Positions 51,544-59,801 of a stretch of DNA of 64,000 bases are shown piece after piece; positions within the stretch are counted from its first letter, which is position 1, and each line of letters opens with the position of its first letter. This DNA is from Agrobacterium vitis. Its GTDB lineage: Bacteria; Pseudomonadota; Alphaproteobacteria; Rhizobiales; Rhizobiaceae. Under the pieces are notes generated by a model that worked only from the letters and a program-made list of their open reading frames with translations, was not told the DNA's origin and did not search any database. Position numbers and translations under genes: made by a program. The stretch lies in the NCBI RefSeq assembly GCF_037039395.1, contig NZ_CP146242.1, positions 3,049,001-3,113,000 of the forward strand. Reading direction: 5' to 3'.

Positions 51544-52861
51544 AATTGGACACCTCTAAAAACCTCCCCATTTTCCGCGTTTCATGATTCAATCCGGCCA
51601 GTGTGATTTTCTGGGAGCGGATGATGCGTGGGCAACCGGGCTTTTGGGATTTGGATGATCGTTACGAACGGCTGAGTGCCGTCGGCGATCCGCTGGAGAA
51701 GCTCAACAGCATCATTCCATGGGCGATATTTGAAAAACCTTTAGCGAAGGCGCTGAAGCGGTCCGACGGATCGAAGGGTGGACGTCCACCATTTCCGTCG
51801 GTTCTGATGTTTAAAATCCTGGTGCTGCAAGCGCTTTATAATCTCTCCGACGACCAAGCAGAGTTTGTTATCCAGGACCGGCTGTCGTTTATGCGTTTCC
51901 TTGGCCTTTCCCTTTCGCAGAAGGTGCCGGATGCCAAGACGATCTGGCTGTTCCGAGAGAGTTTGGTGCGTGCAGGTGCCATTGATAATCTGTTTGCCCG
52001 TTTCGACAAGCATCTCTCACGTTCCGGATATCTGGCCAAAGGCGGGCAGATCGTTGACGCCACGATCATCCAGGCTCCCAAGCAACATAACAGCCAGGAC
52101 GAGAAAGACGCGATCAAGGCCGGCGAAATCCCTGAGGACTGGAAGGATAAACCCGCCAGGCTGGCCCAGAAGGACCGCGACGCGCGATGGACAGTGAAGT
52201 ATTCCAAGGCGAAACGGCCAACGGAGACGCCGACGTCGACGACGACTGGCCAGCACGATATTGCCATTCCAATGTTTGGTTACAAAAACCATGCAGGCAT
52301 CGACCGAGCCCATGGCTTTATCCGGGGATGGACGGTGACGAGTGCGAGCGCCCATGACGGAGCCCAGCTTCGAAACGTAGTGACCAAAGACAATACCGCG
52401 TCGACGGTCTGGGCCGATACGGCCTATCGCTCCAAGACCAACGAGGAATGGTTGCAGGACAATGGCCTAAAGTCCGACATCCATCAGAAGAAGCCAAAGG
52501 GCAAACCCATGCCGGAGGCGATGTCGCGCGCCAACGGCCGTCGTTCGAAGGTCCGCTCCGCCATCGAACATGTCTTTGCGCGGCAGAAGGACAAGATGAA
52601 GCTCTTCGTGCGCACCATCGGAATCAGCCGAGCGAGGGTGAAGATCGGCATGGCCAATATCACCTACAACATGCTTCGCTATGTCTGGCTGACTGGAAAA
52701 CCACGGACCGCATAACGCGCAGCTGGCCGGAAGGCCGAAATGCATGCCGCAGATGCGGCAATCATCACAAAAAATGGGCGATCATCCGCGCGAGTTCATC
52801 GCGGAAATACATCCACGGCACCATCTTGCCAACTGCGACCGGTAAATCGAGGTGTCCAATT
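51544..52861 (+). mobile_element. IS5-family insertion sequence
   Basis: Perfect 13-bp inverted ends AATTGGACACCTC (51544-51556) and GAGGTGTCCAATT (52849-52861) enclose one IS5 transposase gene. Total about 1,318 bp. No clear target duplication can be read, so exact ends may differ by one or two bases. It splits the partner gene of the upstream ATPase. Confidence 0.88.
51621..52715 (+). CDS. IS5-family transposase
   Basis: About 364 residues. The DUF772 domain (GGRPPFPSVLMFKILVLQAL, YNLSDDQAEFVIQDRLSFM) is followed by the DDE core (GGQIVDATIIQAPKQHN, VWADTAYRSKTNEEWL, RSAIEHVFARQKDKMKL). It appears intact. An upstream GTG at 51603 is in frame; ATG 51621 or 51624 are likelier. Confidence 0.95.
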   Translation: MMRGQPGFWDLDDRYERLSAVGDPLEKLNSIIPWAIFEKPLAKALKRSDGSKGGRPPFPSVLMFKILVLQALYNLSDDQAEFVIQDRLSFMRFLGLSLSQKVPDAKTIWLFRESLVRAGAIDNLFARFDKHLSRSGYLAKGGQIVDATIIQAPKQHNSQDEKDAIKAGEIPEDWKDKPARLAQKDRDARWTVKYSKAKRPTETPTSTTTGQHDIAIPMFGYKNHAGIDRAHGFIRGWTVTSASAHDGAQLRNVVTKDNTASTVWADTAYRSKTNEEWLQDNGLKSDIHQKKPKGKPMPEAMSRANGRRSKVRSAIEHVFARQKDKMKLFVRTIGISRARVKIGMANITYNMLRYVWLTGKPRTA

Positions 52862-53643
52862 GCACTCGAGCTAGCTCGGATACCTTTCCGGAGGTTCTTG
52901 AGCTGGTCGATTTCGGAAGTGTGCCGGAACTGCCACCGGTTGCACCTCTGATTCTTGCTGATGAGAGTAAGCGCGCATTTGTATCCGCCGCGTCAGCACG
53001 GTTATTGGGGCAAAACATTAGGCTTGGGTCTGCTTTTTTTTCCACGGCCCCAACTTTGTTTGGTGTGAAGGCAACGCTTCTAAACGTTCTTGGGACGCCG
53101 CCGGGTAGTCCATTGCCAGTTTATTTTGATGCAGAAATTCAGACATTAAATTCGCTCTCGGATCTAATAGACAGTTTCACTGCGGACGTTGTATGGAGAC
53201 GGGCAAATTGTGCAAATGATTTGCATTTCGCTATTACTCTCGGGGCACTATCTCTTCTTCGTGATGCTGGAGAGGAAGTTGGCTCTGCCAAATTGCGTCA
53301 GTTTGCGTTGGGATCAGAATTTATGGCTAGCCTCGAAAGGGTCGAGTGCCTTGGAGATGGACGCTATGGTACAGCCGTTCGGGAGCTTTGCAGTCAGCTT
53401 GTTGCAGGTAAATGTAACCGTCAAGTGAATCCATTCAGCTTAACGGGACAATACGTAAGGACGTTTGACGGCGCAAAAGCGTGGAGGACGCATGTCACTA
53501 ATGCTGGTTTAGCTTTGAGGCTAATGCATTGGGATGGCAAGAATGGTATAGAGTTCGCCAATGTTGATGTGAAATCTGGAGAAAGAATTGAAGTAGGAGA
53601 AAACAAGCCTGCTGCTAGATTAGATTTTTCAGATTTAATTTAA
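52862..53643 (+). pseudogene. Partner gene of the AAA ATPase, 3' part
   Basis: About 260 codons beginning at the IS edge (TRASSDTFPEVLELVDFGSV) and ending KPAARLDFSDLI. The C-terminal KAWRTHVTNAGLALRLMHW and GIEFANVDVKSG look like a compact conserved module, but I cannot name it. Joined to 51262-51543 it gives about 354 residues. No independent start with a ribosome site is seen, so it is probably not made. Confidence 0.65.
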
Positions 53644-53733
53644 AGACATGAATTCATGTGAAGAGCTTAACTCTACGATTTCAACTGTTATGCTTCTTTA
53701 TTATTTGGCAGACGGTTGGATGATTTTATGAAT

Positions 53734-54393
53734 TCATGGCGGATGTCCCACAAAAATCACCCGTCCAACCACCGCCAGATCCTCAACCCGGTTGGCGTCA
53801 AACGTCTCGATCGGGTACTTCCCGGCTGTGTTGTCTGAGATTAGCTCTAATCTTCCGTCCATGCGCCAGTTAGCCCGTTTGACCAGGACGGCGTTGCCTA
53901 CGCTGAAGACGTAGATGCGGCCGTGGTCGACAGTGGTTTGGCTGGCGTCGACGATGAGGAGGGCGTTGTCGGGGATTGAGGGCAGCATGCTGTCGCCGGT
54001 GGACCACATGAGGAAACAGTGGTCGGGGGCGCCGCCGAGATCTCGGAGGAATTTTCGCTCGAATGCTGTTTCGCTGGTTGGCATCTGGTTGACGGGGAGG
54101 CGGCCTATTCCGGCTGAAGCGCAGACGTCGTATTGTGGCATTAATACGAAGTCGCGTTCTGCAACGGCAGCGCTAGATAACTGCGATCCGCGCATTTCGC
54201 CTTCGCCACCAACAAGCCAAAGAACATCAGCGCCGTGCTTTTTGCGATAGGCAAATAGCACTGAGGCGGTAGGCTCAGACTCTCCTCGTTCATAAGACGC
54301 CAAAGTGGTTTTACTGACACCTATAGAGCGAGCAAACTCCTCACGATCTGGATCTCCGATCGCTCTGCGAAATTCGCGGAGACGCGCAGCCAT
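53734..54393 (-). CDS. Phage repressor with helix-turn-helix and S24 peptidase domain
   Basis: About 219 residues. The XRE-type DNA-binding domain (REEFARSIGVSKTTLASYER) is followed by a LexA/CI-type autoprotease: FLMWSTGDSMLPSIPDNALL holds the catalytic Ser, and RIYVFSVGNAVLVKRANWRM the catalytic Lys. It should keep the prophage silent until damage. I set the start at 54393 (MAARLREFRRAIGDP), since the upstream in-frame extension to 54513 overlaps tandem operator-like repeats at 54445-54481. It is divergent from the Ner-like gene as in Mu. Confidence 0.9.
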   Translation of the reverse strand: MAARLREFRRAIGDPDREEFARSIGVSKTTLASYERGESEPTASVLFAYRKKHGADVLWLVGGEGEMRGSQLSSAAVAERDFVLMPQYDVCASAGIGRLPVNQMPTSETAFERKFLRDLGGAPDHCFLMWSTGDSMLPSIPDNALLIVDASQTTVDHGRIYVFSVGNAVLVKRANWRMDGRLELISDNTAGKYPIETFDANRVEDLAVVGRVIFVGHPP

Positions 54394-54444
54394 GGGCGTT
54401 TTTGGATCGACTTCAGGTCTTGCCAAATCGTAACACGCAATAAA

Positions 54445-54481
54445 ACGGAAAAGCGCTTTACAAAGACGGAAATCCGCTTTA
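54445..54481. promoter_or_regulatory. Tandem operator-like repeats between repressor and Ner gene
   Basis: ACGGAAAAGCGCTTTA (54445-54460) and ACGGAAATCCGCTTTA (54466-54481) differ at two central positions and start 21 bp apart, two helical turns. TATAAAT at 54489 could be the -10 of the rightward promoter. Position and spacing suit repressor or Ner binding. Confidence 0.65.
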
Positions 54482-54561
54482 TCCTCTCTATAAATACAGA
54501 TCAAATCACCCATGAAAAAGGAGGCCAGTCAGGGCCTCCCCGTTCACAACGAGGAACTATT

Positions 54562-54900
54562 ATGCACCGTGGCCGTGTTACGGACAAGGCAGCGAAACTG
54601 CGCCTTGATGAGATAAATCGCATAAAAGCCAGGCTCAATGTGGCCGGTCTCACGCTGCTGGCGATCGACCGGGAATATGGCTTGCCGCGCGGCACGGCCG
54701 GGAACACGTTGCAGCAGGCCAATCTGGCCGGCGAACGGGCGATTGCCGCTGCCTTGAAGACCCGTCCGCATCTGTTGTGGCGCAGCCGGTATCATCCTGA
54801 TGGCCAACGCCGCGCACCGCAGCCGCCTGAAAACTATCAGCGCCCGCCCAACATGGAAAAACGCCGCCTCGAAAGCTCCGGCGCCCGCGAGGCGGCCTGA
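54562..54900 (+). CDS. Ner-like DNA-binding protein
   Basis: 112 residues. The segment LTLLAIDREYGLPRGTAGNT followed by ERAIAAALKTRPHLLWRSRY matches the Ner/Nlp helix-turn-helix family, which in Mu turns down early transcription. GAGGAACTATT precedes the start. First gene of the rightward prophage operon. Confidence 0.85.
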   Translation: MHRGRVTDKAAKLRLDEINRIKARLNVAGLTLLAIDREYGLPRGTAGNTLQQANLAGERAIAAALKTRPHLLWRSRYHPDGQRRAPQPPENYQRPPNMEKRRLESSGAREAA

Positions 54901-55053
54901 GGTGTGGTGCGGGCGGCACGCTGTTCTAGCCTTTGGCATCCGGGTTTTCACCGGCAGAACAGAAAGCGTCCATTGCAAGAGCTCTCGTTCCGGCTGTCCA
55001 GTCCAGCCGTCCGCTCCACACATAAATCTTCACCCGAAACGTCGAGCTGAACA

Positions 55054-55290
55054 ATGACAAATCGAGACACCCAAATTGTCACCAAAGCCCTTCCCATCAA
55101 GGCGGATGCCGCCGACGCAGTCATGTACAAGTTGATCGCTGCAGCTGGTGAGGACGAAACAACTGGACGGCTTGTTGACCTTGCCTTGGAAGCATTGCCC
55201 TACAAGCAGGACGAAGTGATCGCCGCCCAGCTTCTGTCGTCAATCCTTCTTCACGACAATCTCGCGGAGGCGCTCAATGGCCGCCTCTGA
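55054..55290 (+). CDS. Small prophage protein, unknown
   Basis: 78 residues, MTNRDTQIVTKALPIKADAA, largely helical by appearance. No family is recognised. The ribosome site is weak, and its 3' end overlaps a minus-strand ORF with a better site, so only one may be real. Confidence 0.45.
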   Translation: MTNRDTQIVTKALPIKADAADAVMYKLIAAAGEDETTGRLVDLALEALPYKQDEVIAAQLLSSILLHDNLAEALNGRL

Positions 55291-55488
55291 CACCTCTCGT
55301 CTGAGTATCGCGGCCCCGGTTTCTCCGGTGACCTCGAGACGGGTAATCAGGTTTTCTACCGTGACTGGCGTGCCGTCTTTAAGAAGGCTCACTGTCGCTT
55401 CGGCCAAAGGATGCCGCCAAAGCCGAGCATCGGCCTCGCGAACACCTTTCATGATCGCTGCAATACGCTCTTCTTTCGTTCTCTTCAT
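55240..55488 (-). CDS. Small prophage protein on the opposite strand, unknown
   Basis: 82 residues, MKRTKEERIAAIMKGVREAD, charged and helical. GAGGAGACGATTCGA precedes the start. It is the only gene opposite to the early operon; it may be an antisense-oriented regulator or spurious. Confidence 0.45.
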   Translation of the reverse strand: MKRTKEERIAAIMKGVREADARLWRHPLAEATVSLLKDGTPVTVENLITRLEVTGETGAAILRREVSEAAIERLREIVVKKD

Positions 55489-55638
55489 TCGAATCGTCTC
55501 CTCGTATCTTCGTTGCGAGTTGATGACAGGTCTCGGGGCTGCGTTTGGGCAGCTCCGAGACCGCTATGCTCCCCTGATTCGCCCTGACCAAAATAGCCGG
55601 TTGGGTTACCGGGTGACCGCGAAAATGGGGGGGTGCTC

Positions 55639-55989
55639 ATGCTGAACCTCCACTCCCAGGCGTCGCTGCATGACGGGGCGTTTCATGCCTGCGTGATGGC
55701 TGTGCATGACGGTTTTCCGCATCTCACAGTCCAGGCGATCATCGACCCGCCACATGAATGGTTCGATGCGGCACTGGCCCGGCAGGTGGTTATTCACCTG
55801 ATGGTTCGGGTGTTTCTGATCCCCAAACGACGGGTGGTGGAGCATCAGGAACGCTCCCGCGAGGCCGTGAACCGGGCGCTGCGAACGATCGACCGCCGCC
55901 TGCAGACCCCACGATTTGAACAGCATTATTGCAGGATGGCGGCTGCGGCGCGCGCCTCGCTGACTGCCCGCATGGAGGACGCCGCCTGA
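55639..55989 (+). CDS. Prophage protein, unknown
   Basis: About 116 residues, MLNLHSQASLHDGAFHACVM. A middle helix (ARQVVIHLMVRVFLI) and a basic C-terminal half are visible. Its TGA overlaps the ParB-like gene start by one base, so the genes are coupled. No family is recognised. Confidence 0.6.
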   Translation: MLNLHSQASLHDGAFHACVMAVHDGFPHLTVQAIIDPPHEWFDAALARQVVIHLMVRVFLIPKRRVVEHQERSREAVNRALRTIDRRLQTPRFEQHYCRMAAAARASLTARMEDAA

Positions 55990-56843
55990 TGGCCGAGTTC
56001 AAAACCATCCCTATCGACCAGATCGTGGTTCCGGAGCGCCTGCGGGCGGTCGAGGAAGATCATGCCCTGGCGATTGCCCAGAGCATTGTCGAACATGGGC
56101 TGCTCAACCCGATCACCGTGCGCAGCACGAGGGCTGCCAAGGGCGGAAACTATACGCTTGTCGCCGGCGCTCATCGCCTGAGAGCCATGGTGCTGAATGA
56201 TGAAAGCGAAATCGAGGCCATGGTGGTCGAGGCCGACAAGGCCGAGGCGCAATTGCTTGAGATCACCGAGAACCTGTTTCGCAACGAGCTTTCGGTGATC
56301 GACCGGGCGATTTTCGTGCAGAGCTACCGCGATGTGTGGGAGCAGAAGTACGGGAGGATCACCCCAGGCGGTGACCAGAAATCAAAGCGACAAGTTGTCG
56401 CTTTGGTCGGTGATCGAGCAAATTTGGCACTGCTGTTTCAAGAAGAGGCTGGACAAGGCTTCTCTGAACATGTGGCTGAACGCCTCGGCTTTTCGAAGCG
56501 GTCCATAGAGCGCCTCAACAGGATTGCCCAAAGCCTTTCCCCCGCACTTCGTACCGCGCTTCGCGGCACCCCAGCCGCCGACAATCAATCGCTTCTGCTC
56601 AAGCTCGCCAAAGCCGGTCCGAGCAAGCAAGCGGGGATCGTTGCCGGACTGGAGAAGGAACCGGATATCAAAAAGGTTCTGGCCTGGGCGAAAGACCCAG
56701 CACCACCGATCTCGGAGGCCGACAAGCAGGCGATCGTGCTTCATCAGCTAAAGACGGCCTGGAAGGGGGCCGATGAGACAACACGCCAGCGCTTCCTTCA
56801 GTCCATCGGTCTGGTGGATGATGTTCGAGAGGCTGTCCAATGA
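55989..56843 (+). CDS. ParB-like partition/nuclease-domain protein of the prophage
   Basis: 284 residues. The N-terminal ParB/Srx domain (IPIDQIVVPERLRAVEEDHA, SIVEHGLLNPITVR, YTLVAGAHRLRAMVLN with the GxHR box) is followed by a KorB-like helix-turn-helix stretch (HVAERLGFSKRSIERLNRIA). Mu-like phages of the B3 type carry such proteins just before transposase A, the position seen here, since a MuA N-terminal stub follows at 57301. Its role in these phages is not settled. Confidence 0.85.
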   Translation: MAEFKTIPIDQIVVPERLRAVEEDHALAIAQSIVEHGLLNPITVRSTRAAKGGNYTLVAGAHRLRAMVLNDESEIEAMVVEADKAEAQLLEITENLFRNELSVIDRAIFVQSYRDVWEQKYGRITPGGDQKSKRQVVALVGDRANLALLFQEEAGQGFSEHVAERLGFSKRSIERLNRIAQSLSPALRTALRGTPAADNQSLLLKLAKAGPSKQAGIVAGLEKEPDIKKVLAWAKDPAPPISEADKQAIVLHQLKTAWKGADETTRQRFLQSIGLVDDVREAVQ

Positions 56844-57304
56844 GCAAGCCGGACCCTTCCCAGCTCGACTTTTTCGCCCAGCCGGTTTTCCCGGTGCGCG
56901 ATGGGGCAAAGCAGGTCGATATCGATCGCTACCGTGCCAAGATCAAACGGGCGATGGCCCGCGCCATCCGCGAATGCGACTACGACCGGCCCACCATTGC
57001 CGCTCGCATGGCCCACTATCTCGGCCTGCCGAATGTCAGCAAAGCCACGCTGGACGCCTATACCGCCGAAAGCCGCAATGGTCACGATGTGACGCTGATC
57101 CGTTTCACGGCCTTTGTTCATGCCACGGGCGCGCTCTGGCTTTGGGATGAGGTTGCCTCTGTTCAGGGCGTGACCGTGTTGATCGGCGACGAGGCGCGGC
57201 TGGCTGAAATCTCCAGGCTGCGGCAGGAGCGCAAGCGCATCGAGGCGGAAATCCGCCGCCAAAGTGCGCGCCCTGTGACGCTGGTTTCCAGGGGGCGGTC
57301 ATGA
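56840..57304 (+). CDS. Prophage protein before the MuA stub, unknown
   Basis: 154 residues; MSKPDPSQLDFFAQPVFPVR then a helical domain (AARMAHYLGLPNVSKATLDA) resembling a DNA-binding fold, and a charged C-terminal helix (RLRQERKRIEAEIRRQ). It overlaps its neighbours on both sides by four bases, so it is part of a tightly coupled operon. No family is named with confidence. Confidence 0.65.
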   Translation: MSKPDPSQLDFFAQPVFPVRDGAKQVDIDRYRAKIKRAMARAIRECDYDRPTIAARMAHYLGLPNVSKATLDAYTAESRNGHDVTLIRFTAFVHATGALWLWDEVASVQGVTVLIGDEARLAEISRLRQERKRIEAEIRRQSARPVTLVSRGRS

Positions 57305-57546
57305 AGGAGTGGTTTTCGCTGGCCGAGCTTGCGGAGCTGAAGCTGCCGGATCTACCCGATCGCGGCACGACCCATCGCCTTGAACTGTCCATGGCGGAAA
57401 TCGCCGGACGTCTCAACACGATCGAAGTCGCACAAGCAGGTCGATTTTCGGCCATGGAGCAAAAACTAGCCCCCATCCAGGCCATGGGCGAGCGGCTGAA
57501 CGAAGTCCTTTTGGAGCAAGCAAAGAATGAGCAGCATCGCGGTTGA
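57301..57546 (+). pseudogene. MuA N-terminal stub fused to the tail of another phage gene
   Basis: The first 18 residues, MKEWFSLAELAELKLPDL, match the start of the Mu-type enhancer-binding domain at the N-terminus of MuA. After about residue 20 the match stops, and a coiled-coil tail follows (MAEIAGRLNTIEVAQAGRFS, EQKLAPIQAMGERLNEVLL) that resembles DUF2730-type Mu-like proteins encoded well downstream of A and B. A deletion has thus joined the two. The missing A-B segment is partly found at 42.5-44.8 kb. Confidence 0.55.
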
Positions 57547-57844
57547 TTATGAAAAGCTGACCAGGGAGAAAGCCCGCCTGGTCATTCTCCAGGAGCTGGC
57601 AAAGCAGCAAAGCGAAAGCCTTTCGTCTGCCTTGCTGGCTCCAGCATTGCGCCTGAATGCGATCTATCAAGATCGGCCCTGGCTCAACCAGCAGATCGAA
57701 TATCTGCGGAACCTGGGCGCGCTGACCGTCATCGATATCGATGACGAGATCAAGCTAGCGACCTTGTCCGACCATGGCAAACGGCACCTGGATCGCGAAA
57801 TCACCATCGAGGGCGTTGCCCGCCCGCGTCGGCCGGGGATCTGA
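57527..57844 (+). CDS. Mu-like phage protein, VpaChn25_0724-type
   Basis: 105 residues with a winged-helix look: KARLVILQELAKQQSESLSS, NQQIEYLRNLGALTVIDIDD, and the typical ending TIEGVARPRRPGI. Proteins of this type sit just before gp27 in Mu-like phages. It overlaps the preceding frame by 20 bases and is followed after two bases by the gp27-like gene. Confidence 0.7.
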   Translation: MSSIAVDYEKLTREKARLVILQELAKQQSESLSSALLAPALRLNAIYQDRPWLNQQIEYLRNLGALTVIDIDDEIKLATLSDHGKRHLDREITIEGVARPRRPGI

Positions 57845-57846
57845 TC

Positions 57847-58446
57847 ATGGGGCGCGGACGCTTAAGTGGCATTGAACTGTTGCCGGAAGAATGCGGACCG
57901 ATCGTTGCCTGGGCATCCGAGGCCCTGCAGGACCGCGACCGGACGCAAACCGACATTTATAAGGAGTTCGTCGCCAAGCTTCAGGCGCTCGATCGGGAAT
58001 ATCGTGGCGAGCTGGAGATCAGCATCCCGTCCTTCAGCTCCTTCAACCGCTATTCCTTGCGCCTGGCATCGATGACCCGGCGGCTGGATGAAACCCGTGA
58101 GATCGCAACGGTGATTGCTGGCAAGTTCGATGCCCAGTCCAGCGACGATCTGACCTTGATCGCGGCCGAAGCGATCAAGACGCTGATCTTCGAACTGCTC
58201 ACCAGCAAGGGCGAAAGCGGTATTGATCCGAAGGGCGCGATGGCTCTGGCCAATGCGCTGCGCGCCTCCACCCAGGCGCAAACCGTGTCTTCGGATCGCC
58301 GGCGCAAGGTCGAGGCTGATTTCAAGCAAAAGGCCGACAAGGTCTTTGCGACGGTTTCCAACCAGATGGAAGCCCAGGGCAAGCCTGATGGGCAGGAGGT
58401 TCTGCGCAAGATCCGCGAAGACATTTACGGGATTTTCGAGAAATGA
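57847..58446 (+). CDS. DUF3486 protein (Mu gp27-like, probable small terminase)
   Basis: 199 residues, MGRGRLSGIELLPEECGPIV then YKEFVAKLQALDREYRGELE and PSFSSFNRYSLRLASMTRRL, matching the DUF3486 family. By position it is the partner of the large terminase, likely recognising the packaging start. It overlaps the next gene by four bases. Confidence 0.85.
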   Translation: MGRGRLSGIELLPEECGPIVAWASEALQDRDRTQTDIYKEFVAKLQALDREYRGELEISIPSFSSFNRYSLRLASMTRRLDETREIATVIAGKFDAQSSDDLTLIAAEAIKTLIFELLTSKGESGIDPKGAMALANALRASTQAQTVSSDRRRKVEADFKQKADKVFATVSNQMEAQGKPDGQEVLRKIREDIYGIFEK

Positions 58447-59801
58447 AATCCCCAGCCGTTCCGCTTTATGGCTATCAGCAACGCTGGCTGCTCGATCGCT
58501 CGCGCTTCAAGCTCGGCATGTTTGCCCGCCAGACCGGCAAGACCTTTACGACGACTCTGGAGACTGTGGACACCTGCTTTGAAGCGGCCGTGTCCGGCAA
58601 GCGCGAACGCTGGGTGATCCTGTCGCGTGGTGAACGCCAGGCGCGGGAAGCCATGAACGAGGGCATCAAGGTCCATTGTAAGGCTTATGATCTGGCGTTT
58701 CAGGAGGCTGAGTTCGATTGGGAAGGCGAGAGCGGCACGCATAAAGCGCTGGAGGTCACGTTGCCTCATGGCTCCAAGATCACGGCGCTGCCAGCCAATC
58801 CGGACACGGCGCGCGGCTTTTCCGCCAATGTCTTTCTCGATGAATTCGCTTTCCACAAAGACAGCCAGCAGATCTGGCGGGCGTTGTTTCCTGTCATTTC
58901 CAAGGGCTGGAACATCCGGGTGACATCCACGCCAAACGGCAAGAGCAATAAATTCTATGAGCTGGCAACCGGGCCGATCGATGATCCCTGGAGCCGCCAT
59001 GTCGTCGACATCTACCAGGCGGTGCGGGACGGGTTGCCGCGCGACATCGACGAGCTGCGCGCCGGTCTTGCCGATGAGGATAGCTGGGCGCAGGAGTTCG
59101 AGCTGAAGTGGCTGGACCAGGCGAGCGCCTGGCTGTCCTACGATCTGATTTCGTCCTGCGAGGATGAGCGTGCCGGAGACCCGGAAGGCTATCAGGGCAA
59201 TGTCTGCTTCGTCGGCCGCGATATCGGTCGGCGCGAGGATCTGCACGTCATCTGGGTCTGGGAGCAGATCGGCGATGTGCTTTGGGAGCGTGAACGGATC
59301 GAGCAGAAGCGCGCCACTTTTGCCGAAATGGACGAAGCCTTCGATGATGTCATGACCCGCTACCGCGTCGGCCGGGCTTGTATCGACCAGACGGGCATGG
59401 GCGAGAAAGTCACGGAAGACGCCCAGATCCGCTATGGCAGTCGGATCGAAGGCGTGTTGTTCACCGGGCCAAACAAGCTGGTTATGGCGACACGCGGCAA
59501 GGAGCGGTTCGAGGATCGCACCGTGCGTATCAGCCAGGGCGATCAGAAGCTGCGCGCCGATCTTCACAAACTGCGTAAAGTAGCGTCTGCCACCGGTGCG
59601 CCTCGCTTTGTGGCCGAGCGCGATGACGATCACGCCGACCGCACCTGGGCAGCGTTCCTGGGCATCCATGCTGCCGACGGCATCGTGGGTGAATACGGCT
59701 ATCAGCCAGCGCCGGCACCACCATCCAAGTTCGCAGAACAGCAGGGTGACGATGAGCCCTACCGCGTCTCCTCGATGCGCAACAGACGTGGAGGCTATTG
59801 A
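58443..59801 (+). CDS. Terminase large subunit (Mu gp28-like)
   Basis: 452 residues. Packaging ATPase: MFARQTGKTFTTTLETVD is the Walker A region, FSANVFLDEFAFHKDSQQIW the Walker B, and FVGRDIGRREDLHVIW with VGRACIDQTGMGEKV the nuclease acidic residues. It appears intact. Start and stop overlap both neighbours, as in a normal phage operon. Confidence 0.93.
   Translation: MKSPAVPLYGYQQRWLLDRSRFKLGMFARQTGKTFTTTLETVDTCFEAAVSGKRERWVILSRGERQAREAMNEGIKVHCKAYDLAFQEAEFDWEGESGTHKALEVTLPHGSKITALPANPDTARGFSANVFLDEFAFHKDSQQIWRALFPVISKGWNIRVTSTPNGKSNKFYELATGPIDDPWSRHVVDIYQAVRDGLPRDIDELRAGLADEDSWAQEFELKWLDQASAWLSYDLISSCEDERAGDPEGYQGNVCFVGRDIGRREDLHVIWVWEQIGDVLWERERIEQKRATFAEMDEAFDDVMTRYRVGRACIDQTGMGEKVTEDAQIRYGSRIEGVLFTGPNKLVMATRGKERFEDRTVRISQGDQKLRADLHKLRKVASATGAPRFVAERDDDHADRTWAAFLGIHAADGIVGEYGYQPAPAPPSKFAEQQGDDEPYRVSSMRNRRGGY

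Noticed and set aside
51544..52861. Target-site duplication for the IS5 element
   Set aside because: Flanking bases GGA and GCA do not match, and the end bases are themselves palindromic, so no duplication can be claimed.
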